Assembly (NCBI GenBank): GCA_937139475.1
Contig: CAKZQF010000070.1
Coordinates: 1-62,604, forward strand
Direction of reading: 5' to 3'
Length of the DNA stretch: 62,604 nucleotides
Origin: an uncultured Gammaproteobacteria bacterium
GTDB lineage: Bacteria; Pseudomonadota; Gammaproteobacteria; Enterobacterales; Psychrobiaceae
Below are positions 1 to 7,414 of the stretch, piece after piece (the stretch's first letter is position 1; every line of letters starts with the position of its first letter). Under the pieces are notes generated by a model. That model had not been told where the DNA came from. It made no database searches and saw nothing but the letters and a program-made list of their open reading frames with translations. The translations under genes were made by a program, and so were the position numbers.

Positions 1-427
1 GTAACTCGTTATCTTGCAATAAAAAATTTGGATTTTTAGGTCGGCCAATAGTGGCTTGTTGATGGGTAAATGTTTCATAAACTAAAATCCCACCGGGCTT
101 TAATGCCTTAACCAGCTTTTGCATTAACGGGCGGTGTAAATAGCGAAAAACAATGATTGCATCATAAGCTGACTCGGCGAGCTGGTAGGGTGTATTGCTT
201 TCAAGATCTGCCTCTATGATCTTTGCCTGATGATTTTTTTCAACTATTCCAGCCAGCGCTTCGCTGTTTTTATCCAGATAAGTCACATTATAGCCTTGAG
301 ATTCCAACCACAGACCGTTTCGACCACTGCCACAGGCAAGATCAAGGATATGGCTATTAGGGGCTAGTAAAGGGACAAGCTGTTTGAGTAATTCGCTGGG
401 GGTAGTGCTGTTGTGTTGCAGGGGCAT
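1..427 (-). CDS. SAM-dependent methyltransferase (C-terminus cut by window edge)
   Basis: I translated this from the minus strand; the first 142 codons are visible and the 3' end lies outside the window. The protein begins MPLQHNSTTPSELL and carries the class I methyltransferase motif I, ILDLACGSGRNGLWL (about residues 25-39), then YLDKN as the acidic strand-2 motif and a later LKPGG turn. This resembles the small TehB/UbiE-type methyltransferases; the substrate cannot be told. No clear Shine-Dalgarno is seen. The frame stays open upstream of the ATG and would read GFFDKYDNA, which looks like the usual N-terminus of this family, but it contains no start codon before a stop. Confidence 0.75.
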   Translation of the reverse strand, partial: MPLQHNSTTPSELLKQLVPLLAPNSHILDLACGSGRNGLWLESQGYNVTYLDKNSEALAGIVEKNHQAKIIEADLESNTPYQLAESAYDAIIVFRYLHRPLMQKLVKALKPGGILVYETFTHQQATIGRPKNPNFLLQDNEL

Positions 428-462
428 GGCGTTATCGTATTTGTCGAAAAAGCCAGTGTATC

Positions 463-513
463 ATGAGTAGTCGAGTGAGAGCACAAATAAGGTTATTTGT
501 CTCAACTACTCAT
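463..513. terminator. Imperfect hairpin downstream of the small secreted protein gene
   Basis: Nine-base outer arms ATGAGTAGT (463-471) and ACTACTCAT (505-513) enclose a second perfect pair, ACAAATAA (483-490) and TTATTTGT (493-500). The structure begins 13 bp after the stop of the minus-strand gene ending at 526 and lies before the methyltransferase start. It may end transcription or stabilise the 3' end. There is no long T run, so intrinsic termination is uncertain. Confidence 0.4.
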
Positions 514-525
514 CAAGTTTCGGTT

Positions 526-810
526 TTACTGTGGTTTATGCACTGTTCTAATCATTGGCGGTTGGCCAAGGTAAGCAAGGCGACTGCGGTGCTTAGCGAC
601 AATAAATGGCTGGCTTATCTGCGGTGCATTAAATTTAATGTCGTTTCTTAGGGCCATCGTGTTCACCTTTAATCCATCACCAAGCATTACAACTACCTCA
701 GAAGTCTTTAATACTAGCGTATCTTGTGATTCACTTTTCAGTGTGGCGTTTGCGGCAAAAGTTACTGCTACGCTTGAAATCACAAGGGCGATTTTGATTA
801 GGGTGTTCAT
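526..810 (-). CDS. Small secreted protein of unknown function (94 aa)
   Basis: I do not recognise the family. The open frame runs further upstream to 981, but the start chosen is the ATG at 810 because it follows a good ribosome site (AAAGGAACC) and opens a typical signal peptide, MNTLIKIALVISSVAVTFAANA, with likely cleavage after residue 22. The mature part is about 72 residues, has no cysteines and ends in a basic stretch (KHRSRLAYLGQPPMIRTVHKPQ). A periplasmic or exported location is inferred. The gene diverges from gcvA across 152 bp, so the two may share a control region. Confidence 0.6.
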   Translation of the reverse strand: MNTLIKIALVISSVAVTFAANATLKSESQDTLVLKTSEVVVMLGDGLKVNTMALRNDIKFNAPQISQPFIVAKHRSRLAYLGQPPMIRTVHKPQ

Positions 811-854
811 GATGGTTCCTTTTATAAGTTGTGCTAATTGGTTAGCTGAGTAAT

Positions 855-870
855 TTAGCGACTTCGCTAA
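855..870. promoter_or_regulatory. Perfect palindrome in the gcvA divergent control region
   Basis: TTAGCGA, two bases, then TCGCTAA form a perfect inverted repeat between the divergent small gene and gcvA. A second, shorter repeat (GTTTG ... CAAAC, 895-910) follows. Either could be an operator for GcvA or another dimeric regulator. No function is shown by sequence alone. Confidence 0.35.
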
Positions 871-962
871 GATGGTGATAATGTAATCAATAAAGTTTGC
901 GTCAACAAACGATAAAATGTAATATTTCGCATTAGAAAAACTAATAATAAGTCGGGGCGCGG

Positions 963-1883
963 ATGTCCAGAAGATTACCACCTTTAAATGCTTTAAGAGT
1001 TTTTGAAGCAGCGGCTAGACACCTCAGTTTTACTAAGGCTGCAGAAGAGCTTTTTGTGACGCAGGCCGCAGTAAGCCACCAGATCAAGTCGCTTGAGGAT
1101 AACTTGTCGATCAAGCTTTTCCGTCGTAAAAATCGAGCATTGTTACTGACCGAGGAAGGGCAGAGTTATTTTCTCGATATCAAAGATATTTTCATTAATT
1201 TAACTGATGCAACAGAAAAGCTATTATCTAAAACCGCCAGCGGTGCCTTAACTGTTGCTTCGCCGCCAAGTTTTGCTATTCAATGGCTGGTGCCAAGGCT
1301 TGCTCAGTTTAGTGAATTACACCCTGAGATTGATGTGCGGATTAAAGCAATCGATTTGGATGAAGGGATGTTAACCGATGATGTGGATGTCGCCATTTAT
1401 TACGGGCGCGGTAATTGGCCGAGTATTCGCTCAGATAAACTGCGCAGCGAATACCTTATCCCTGTCTGTGCGCCCTCACTGTTAACCAAGGGTGAGGGGC
1501 TCAACTCCCCAAAGGAGCTTAATAAATATACATTGCTCCATGATATGTCTCGTAAAGATTGGAAGCTTTGGTGTCGGCAAGTGGGGGTGACTAGTGTCAA
1601 TGTTAATCAGGGGCCGATTTTTAGTTTGTCCTCATTAGTCTTGCAGGCAGCAATATATGGTCAAGGTGTAGCGCTAGGCTATAGTGTACTTGCACGACCA
1701 GAAATAGAGGCCGGGCGCTTAGTCTGTCCATTTGAAGAGTTTTTGCTTAGTAAGGATGCTTATTACATCGTATCAGAAGAGAGCAGTAGTGAGCTGGGAA
1801 AAATAAAAGTCTTTAGAGAGTGGATGTTAAGTCTATTCAAATTAGAGGAATCGATGAGCCAAATGCCAATGGGATTAAGTTAA
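963..1883 (+). CDS. gcvA: LysR-family glycine cleavage system regulator GcvA
   Basis: GcvA activates, or with GcvR represses, the glycine cleavage operon in enterobacteria. The 306-residue product matches the family length. Its N-terminal winged helix-turn-helix (about residues 5-65) reads PPLNALRVFEAAARHLSFTK, then AAEELFVTQAAVSHQIKSLE, nearly identical to E. coli GcvA as I recall it. The effector domain (about 90-295) keeps VDVAIYYGRGNWP and GPIFS. The ATG at 963 follows a GGGGCGCGG ribosome site. The order gcvA-ygdD-rlmM is conserved in gammaproteobacteria and supports the assignment. The stop overlaps the start of the next gene. Confidence 0.93.
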   Translation: MSRRLPPLNALRVFEAAARHLSFTKAAEELFVTQAAVSHQIKSLEDNLSIKLFRRKNRALLLTEEGQSYFLDIKDIFINLTDATEKLLSKTASGALTVASPPSFAIQWLVPRLAQFSELHPEIDVRIKAIDLDEGMLTDDVDVAIYYGRGNWPSIRSDKLRSEYLIPVCAPSLLTKGEGLNSPKELNKYTLLHDMSRKDWKLWCRQVGVTSVNVNQGPIFSLSSLVLQAAIYGQGVALGYSVLARPEIEAGRLVCPFEEFLLSKDAYYIVSEESSSELGKIKVFREWMLSLFKLEESMSQMPMGLS

Positions 1884-2278
1884 TGGCAAAATTTTTAATT
1901 ATTTTCGCTGCTCTAAATGGGGCGTTAGCGACAGGATTAGCTGCTGTTGCCAGTCATTACCCAAGCTTACAGGGGCCGCTTTATCTTTTGGACATATTTA
2001 GCAAGGCTAATAGTCAGCATTTTGTGCATACCCTTGCCTGTTTGGTGACTGCGTTAACTGCTTATTTTACGCAGCAGCGCAGTTGGTTAGTTGCTAGCTG
2101 CTTATTTGCGCTTGGTATCACGTTATTTAGTTATACCTTGTATCTATTTGCCTTTACTGGCGCTAAAATTGCCGGGTTTTTAACACCTCTTGGGGGTGTT
2201 TGTTTTATTTTGGGTTGGCTGAGTATTGGTATTGCTGCTTGGCGCTTAAATAAGTTGACTCAGTTTAGTGAGAAATAA
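1883..2278 (+). CDS. ygdD: DUF423 inner-membrane protein YgdD
   Basis: This 131-residue membrane protein of the DUF423 family has four hydrophobic segments: FLIIFAALNGALATGLAAVA near the start, FVHTLACLVTALTAYF, SWLVASCLFALGITLFSYTL, and a last one near residues 95-120. The biochemical role of the family is unknown. The frame stays open upstream into gcvA, but the ATG at 1883 gives the family's usual length and N-terminus, and it overlaps the gcvA stop (TAATG), which implies translational coupling. rlmM starts 4 bp after its stop. Confidence 0.88.
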   Translation: MAKFLIIFAALNGALATGLAAVASHYPSLQGPLYLLDIFSKANSQHFVHTLACLVTALTAYFTQQRSWLVASCLFALGITLFSYTLYLFAFTGAKIAGFLTPLGGVCFILGWLSIGIAAWRLNKLTQFSEK

Positions 2279-2281
2279 AGA

Positions 2282-3349
2282 ATGAATAATGGTTTATTGC
2301 TGTATTGCCGCCGTGGTTTTGAGAAAGAATGTGCTGGAGAAATCCAGCAATTAGCAACTGATCAAGAAGTTTATGGCTATTGCGTTGTTAGCGATAACTC
2401 TGGCTATGTTACGTACATTACCAGTGATTTGGCAGAAGCAGATAAGTTAGCCAAGCGTATTTCGTTTAATAAGTTAGTTTTTGCACGACAAATGTTCGTG
2501 ATCACCTCAGCGCTTAAAGACTTACCAAGTGATGATCGTGTGTCTGCTATTTTAGCAGCGAGTGAGTCAATGCCATTGTGTGGCGATATACGTGTCGAAA
2601 CCCCCGATACTAATGAAGCTAAAGAGCTGCTCGGGTTTTGTCGAAAATTTACGGTGCCGCTTCGTGGCGCGCTGCGGAAAAGAGAAATACTAACGGCTAA
2701 AGAGCACAGTAAGAAACCGGTGTTGCACTTGATGTTACTTGATTCAAGCACTGGCTTTTTAGGTTATTCCTACCCTAATAATAACTCGCCATTCTTTATG
2801 GGGATACCGCGCCTTAAATTCCCAAGCGAAGCGCCAAGTCGCTCGACGCTAAAGTTAGAAGAAGCCATTTTGTTGTTTGTACCCAAGCATCAAATAGAGC
2901 AACGGATGCATTCGGGAATGACTGGTGTCGATCTTGGCGCATGCCCCGGCGGCTGGACGTATCAACTAGTACGTCGAGGCTTGTTTGTTAGCGCCATCGA
3001 TAATGGGCCGATGGCTCAATCGTTAATGGATACCGGACAGGTAACTCATTACATGGAAGATGGCTTTAAGTTTCAACCGGAAAAATCAGTCGACTGGATG
3101 GTCTGTGATATGGTGGAAAAGCCGATTATGGTCGCCGACTTAATGTCAGACTGGTTAGTTAAAGGCTGGACTCGCGCTACCATATTTAATCTAAAATTGC
3201 CGATGAAAAAGCGCTTTGTCGAAGTGTATAAATGCCTTGAGTTGATCGAGAGCAAGCTACGCCGTGCCGGGTTCAATTATGAACTACAGTGCAAGCATTT
3301 ATACCATGATAGAGAAGAAGTTACTGTTGCAGTTCAAATAATCAAATAG
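2282..3349 (+). CDS. rlmM: 23S rRNA 2'-O-ribose C2498 methyltransferase RlmM
   Basis: RlmM uses S-adenosylmethionine to methylate the 2'-hydroxyl of C2498 in 23S rRNA. The 355-residue length fits the family. An N-terminal THUMP-like region precedes a Rossmann methyltransferase domain with motif I at about residues 216-228 ([13 protein letters not shown]), [11 protein letters not shown] further on, and the lysine of NLKLPMKKR consistent with the K-D-K-E set of RrmJ-like enzymes. It is the third gene of the gcvA-ygdD-rlmM run, starting 4 bp after ygdD, and converges with the HD-GYP/HDOD-like gene. Confidence 0.94.
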   Translation: MNNGLLLYCRRGFEKECAGEIQQLATDQEVYGYCVVSDNSGYVTYITSDLAEADKLAKRISFNKLVFARQMFVITSALKDLPSDDRVSAILAASESMPLCGDIRVETPDTNEAKELLGFCRKFTVPLRGALRKREILTAKEHSKKPVLHLMLLDSSTGFLGYSYPNNNSPFFMGIPRLKFPSEAPSRSTLKLEEAILLFVPKHQIEQRMHSGMTGVDLGACPGGWTYQLVRRGLFVSAIDNGPMAQSLMDTGQVTHYMEDGFKFQPEKSVDWMVCDMVEKPIMVADLMSDWLVKGWTRATIFNLKLPMKKRFVEVYKCLELIESKLRRAGFNYELQCKHLYHDREEVTVAVQIIK

Positions 3350-3363
3350 CACTAGCGCTAACA

Positions 3364-5133
3364 TTAGTCTAGCGGGCAACGAGGAGCGCTTGTAAGCATT
3401 AGCTGGCAGAGCTCCTCAAGTGCATTCGCTGATATCTTTAATTTACGGCAAACTGATTTTAAGTGAGCATTAACGCTAGGATCTTTAAAGCCGACACCGC
3501 GATAGATATGTTGAGTCAATATTAGGGATAACTGATAGCCTGCCATAAGCTCAGCCTGAAAGAGGTTGTTGCCCTTTAGGGTATCATTTTCTTTTAGCAG
3601 CAGCTGTTTAATCGCTTTATTACCCTCCCAAAATCTAGCTAGTGTATTGATTATTTGCGTTTGTTTGGGATTATTAGTCAAACCAAATAAACCAGCGGCG
3701 TGCAGCGGGTTAATATCATTTAAAGCGACTTTTTCATTCGGACTTACTTGATGGATGCGTTGGTCAAAATACAGTGGTGCCACATTTAACAAAACAAACA
3801 TTGCAAGCTGGTCAGGCAATACGTCTGTTGTATATTCACTAATATGGCGAGCGATGAATAGTAATGAGTCAACTTGGTTCTCTAATATCGCCAACGCAGG
3901 AAACTGGTAGCAAGCCAGTTGCTGACGGAGCGCTAAGATAGCAAGTAGCGGCCTTGATTGAACAAACCCAGCCATTTGCAGCGCGTGGAAGCTGTTATTG
4001 AACCGGCGTCCGGGATATTGGCTCGCTAATGAGGCGATTAGATTGTCCCCTAAAGCTGGCAATGCATTGATGTTACGTGCAATCTCATCTTGCTCTGGAT
4101 ATAAGTTGTCTAATGATTCAAATAAACTGGCTAAGGCAGGCACTGGCTTGAGTCGACCAACTGAGTGGCAAGCGTCACTCCCTCTATTTACAGTGTGTTC
4201 TTCTAATAGACTAAACAAGGTGGCATCTGCAATGCTAGTTGGGCAGCTTTGTAGCGTTATACTCTCGTGTGGTAGTTCTCGCTGTGATGTAGCGCTTATT
4301 TTTAGCGCACCCTCTACCTCATCAAAATGCTGCACTAACATGCTGCCACCGAGCGTATTAACTGATGTGATCAGGCCAATACCCTGAGGAGGCAAGTTAA
4401 CGATCATGCCGAGTCTGGATTGAGTTAAACATTGCGTTAGCTGCTCAAGGCAATGTGCGCTATATAGCTGAGGCCGTCTGGCAAGGTAGCTTAATGATTG
4501 GCTAATTGTAAAAGGTGCTCGTTGATGGCGAGGAGTGATTAGTTCAACAAACTTATTGAGCAATGATAGCAGTTGGCCACTGTGACTTATTTGATGGGAC
4601 TTTAATTTTTTTGGATAACCACTACCATCTAAAAGCTCTTGGTGTTGCATAATCGCATAGATAGAGTTCTTATGCATAAGCTTTGATTTATATGAGTAAT
4701 TTGCGCTGTGTAGTGGATAGTTCCAGTAATGTTTTTGCTGGGCTGGGTTAAGCTTTTGGCGTTGATATATGGCAGTAGATAGCTGATGCCCTTGAGTGTC
4801 TAAGCCTATCCGCATGGCTAATGCTGCGCTGATTAGCTCGGATGTGTAGTAACTGTGAAAATGAAATTGCTGGGCTAACTTACTCAGGATAACTGCAGCA
4901 CAAAATGCATGATGAGTCTGTGGCGATACTTGTGTGGTTGGGCGTATGGCTAACGCCAGCAGCAGCGACTTATTGTCAGGTGATAGTGAGTTGAGTTGCT
5001 CGCAGGTAATAACGATCTGTGCTTTTAACTTGGTGGTGCTCGCTGATTTTCCGTCAAAGCCGCTTAATACGTTATTTAATTGATTTCTCAACTTAAGCAT
5101 AAACTGTGCAATAGACATTACTGGTGAGGCCAC
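3364..5133 (-). CDS. Degenerate HD-GYP / HDOD-like signalling protein
   Basis: This 589-residue cytosolic protein appears to join two HD-superfamily regions. Residues about 70-230 follow the HD-GYP layout: H142 sits where the conserved HP histidine is, and residues 164-174 read HQELLDGSGYP, close to the canonical HHE...DGSGYP. The upstream HD metal pair is missing: the expected place reads ALAMRIGLDTQG. Residues about 345-480 resemble an HDOD module (IARNINALPALGDNLIASLA, then HALQMAGF). Cyclic-di-GMP hydrolysis is therefore doubtful; binding or scaffolding is more likely. I chose the GTG at 5133 because GGAG lies about 10 bases before it. The gene follows xni by 6 bp. Confidence 0.7.
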   Translation of the reverse strand: MASPVMSIAQFMLKLRNQLNNVLSGFDGKSASTTKLKAQIVITCEQLNSLSPDNKSLLLALAIRPTTQVSPQTHHAFCAAVILSKLAQQFHFHSYYTSELISAALAMRIGLDTQGHQLSTAIYQRQKLNPAQQKHYWNYPLHSANYSYKSKLMHKNSIYAIMQHQELLDGSGYPKKLKSHQISHSGQLLSLLNKFVELITPRHQRAPFTISQSLSYLARRPQLYSAHCLEQLTQCLTQSRLGMIVNLPPQGIGLITSVNTLGGSMLVQHFDEVEGALKISATSQRELPHESITLQSCPTSIADATLFSLLEEHTVNRGSDACHSVGRLKPVPALASLFESLDNLYPEQDEIARNINALPALGDNLIASLASQYPGRRFNNSFHALQMAGFVQSRPLLAILALRQQLACYQFPALAILENQVDSLLFIARHISEYTTDVLPDQLAMFVLLNVAPLYFDQRIHQVSPNEKVALNDINPLHAAGLFGLTNNPKQTQIINTLARFWEGNKAIKQLLLKENDTLKGNNLFQAELMAGYQLSLILTQHIYRGVGFKDPSVNAHLKSVCRKLKISANALEELCQLMLTSAPRCPLD

Positions 5134-5139
5134 GTTTAT

Positions 5140-5955
5140 TTAATCTCCACAAAAGGTGTATTTATAGTCACTAAGTGACCCACCTAGTTGAATATTTTGT
5201 TTTAATCGCACTAGTCGATAGCTTAGCTGAGCTTGTGAAATATTTTGTTTGAGTTTAGCAATATTCTTGCTTTGCTCTTGCTCACCAGCCGTCAATGCAT
5301 TTTTTAGTGTGCCAAATTGCGTCAATAATGATAAGGCAGCCTTGGGGCCCAGCCCAACAACACCGGGAATTTTATTGCCACTTTGTCCGACAATAGACCA
5401 GTAGTCGAGTAGCTGAGAAGGAGCAACTGAAAATTTATTTTGGGTAAATAGTTCATCTTGCCACTGTTGCTTAAAGTGATCCCAAATAGCGACCCCCTGA
5501 GGAAGTAGCTGTAAGTAGCCCTGGTCTGTCGAAATTATCGTGCACTTGTTCTTGGTATTATGGTGGCGAACTTTGTGTGCGAGTGTTGCGATAACATCAT
5601 CAGCTTCGTCGTGTATGGGTTGGATGATATGCACGCCCATTGCTTGCCAAAATGTTTTTAATTGAGGCAATAATTGCGCTAATTCAGTACTCATTGGCTT
5701 GCGGTTTTCTTTGTATTGTGGGTATATCTCTTTACGCCAGTTATCACCGTCGCCATCGAAAACGGCAATTAGGTGGCTAGGCTGATGGCCTCGGATAAGT
5801 TTGTTTATTGCTTGCTGGGTCAATCCGATTAACTGCTGGGGATCAACCTTTGTTTGGTTGGGTATTGACTGTAATCCCCCTTCAACTCGGCGAATGAGGT
5901 TGAGGGCATCAATGAGTACAAGATGGATCTGTCGGCTATGTACTGAGTTGGTCAT
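5140..5955 (-). CDS. xni: Flap endonuclease Xni (ExoIX)
   Basis: Xni resembles the 5'-nuclease domain of DNA polymerase I and acts on flap DNA. The protein has 271 residues, against about 251 in E. coli. Recognisable blocks are LVLIDALNLIRRV at the N-terminus, AVFDGDG, an EADDVIATLA metal-binding helix, STDQGYLQLL, and the helix-three-turn-helix block GNKIPGVVGLGPKAALSLL. The E. coli xni gene also lies in the gcvA/rlmM neighbourhood. The start has only a weak ribosome site. It sits between the diguanylate cyclase gene (26 bp upstream) and the HD-GYP/HDOD-like gene, probably on one transcript. Confidence 0.9.
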   Translation of the reverse strand: MTNSVHSRQIHLVLIDALNLIRRVEGGLQSIPNQTKVDPQQLIGLTQQAINKLIRGHQPSHLIAVFDGDGDNWRKEIYPQYKENRKPMSTELAQLLPQLKTFWQAMGVHIIQPIHDEADDVIATLAHKVRHHNTKNKCTIISTDQGYLQLLPQGVAIWDHFKQQWQDELFTQNKFSVAPSQLLDYWSIVGQSGNKIPGVVGLGPKAALSLLTQFGTLKNALTAGEQEQSKNIAKLKQNISQAQLSYRLVRLKQNIQLGGSLSDYKYTFCGD

Positions 5956-5980
5956 TTTATGCCATTGTCACTGATGCTGG

Positions 5981-7405
5981 TTATTTAATAACGACTTGGT
6001 CGCGCCCAGAGTTCTTAGCTTTGTATAACGCTTGGTCTGCTCGCTCAAATGTCGATTCCGGACTTTGATCTTCGAGTCTAACTTTGGTAGCACCCAATGA
6101 AATAGTAATCGTAAGATTCTTTTGTTTAAACTTAAACGGAATCGCTTTAACGTTTTCGCGAACTCTGTTGAGTATCTGGTCTACGGCAACCTTGGTCGCC
6201 AGCGGGATCAAAAAGACAAATTCTTCTCCGCCATAACGGGCAATAAACTCACTGCCACGCAAAGAGCGGCTGATAGCGGATGCAATGACCTGTAATGTCT
6301 TATCACCGGCATTGTGGCCATAGGTATCATTAATTCGTTTAAAGTGATCAATATCTGCCACTACAACCCATAACGGTTTGTCATAGTCTTTAGCTTTTTG
6401 GAACTCACTTTTAAAACGTTGATTGAGTGCTGAGCGATTAGGAAGCTTGGTTAAAGGATCTGTTAAATTCAGCTGCTTTTGTTGATCAAGCTGAGATTTA
6501 TAATCTTGCGCCTGAGCTTCCACTTTTGACAGGTTTTCTGCCATACTTTTAAGTTGCTGGGCTAGCTTTTCGTGTTCCTGCTGATCAAATTGTTGCTTAT
6601 AAGCCATTGCTTTAACGATATTACTTATTTCTTTTGAAATGCGTTTTTTCAAGCTAATAGTATCGCTACCATCATCAACAGCACGCTGGATATTATCCAC
6701 ATTTAAATGAATATCAAGATCCCATTTCTCACGGGCCAGCTTTGTTGAGTTATTTTGATCCGAGCTTTCATCGACAATCTGTTTTACATTGGAAAGCGCT
6801 TCATTTAGCGCCTGTAGAAAATATTCAGATGTCTCTTTTTCATTGTTGATATTCTTTAACAGTAAAGCGATTAGTTCCTTACTATTTCTTAGTAGTTCAT
6901 CAATGTTGACCGTTGCATTTAGGTCGCTGTGTAATTTTTGTAGTTGTGGTTTATGTGCAATATTTACATGAATGTCTTGATATAAATCGATGAAAGATTT
7001 TTTGTGTTGGTCAAACAATGTAAATTGTTCAGTGAGCGTGACTTTAGATGTATGCTCAAGGGCTTTTACGGCCGCGCGATAGTTTTCTAAGACTAAAATA
7101 ACTTGGCGTAACAGGGAGCCTGTACTGACATCATTTTTATTTAATGGCACGTCCGTTAATGGATCGGTAGATAACGACTCCAAAGAAAGTAGCTCGGCAT
7201 TGTGTTTATCGAACCGTACTTTTTGTTTTACGATATCCTTATGGAGCTTTTTACGCAATTTTACGATAGTAGCCAATGATTCAGGAGGGATATTATCAAC
7301 CCCTTCTTTTTCAATATTAGCGATAAGCAAAGAAAGTTCATGGTCTAAAGCGTCACTCTGGCCTTGGTTTACCTGGTAGACCTCATGCAATAACTGCGTA
7401 ATCAT
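5981..7405 (-). CDS. GGDEF-domain diguanylate cyclase
   Basis: The protein would make cyclic di-GMP from two GTP. Its 474 residues have no membrane segment. Residues 1-315 are helical with long coiled-coil stretches and no domain I can name. Residues 316-474 are a GGDEF domain: DPLTKLPNR (316-324), VVADIDHFKRINDTYGH, and the active-site motif GGEEF at 392-396, which is a functional variant. The product-inhibition site, normally RxxD five residues before, reads R383-G-S-E386, so feedback inhibition may be altered. The gene lies 9 bp after the TPR/GGDEF-like gene, which suggests a shared transcript and perhaps a sensor-output pair. Confidence 0.88.
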   Translation of the reverse strand: MITQLLHEVYQVNQGQSDALDHELSLLIANIEKEGVDNIPPESLATIVKLRKKLHKDIVKQKVRFDKHNAELLSLESLSTDPLTDVPLNKNDVSTGSLLRQVILVLENYRAAVKALEHTSKVTLTEQFTLFDQHKKSFIDLYQDIHVNIAHKPQLQKLHSDLNATVNIDELLRNSKELIALLLKNINNEKETSEYFLQALNEALSNVKQIVDESSDQNNSTKLAREKWDLDIHLNVDNIQRAVDDGSDTISLKKRISKEISNIVKAMAYKQQFDQQEHEKLAQQLKSMAENLSKVEAQAQDYKSQLDQQKQLNLTDPLTKLPNRSALNQRFKSEFQKAKDYDKPLWVVVADIDHFKRINDTYGHNAGDKTLQVIASAISRSLRGSEFIARYGGEEFVFLIPLATKVAVDQILNRVRENVKAIPFKFKQKNLTITISLGATKVRLEDQSPESTFERADQALYKAKNSGRDQVVIK

Positions 7406-7414
7406 CTTGTTTGC

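Noticed and set aside
463..651. Plus-strand 62-residue frame
   Set aside because: It starts within a hairpin, overlaps the better-supported secreted protein on the other strand and has no ribosome site.
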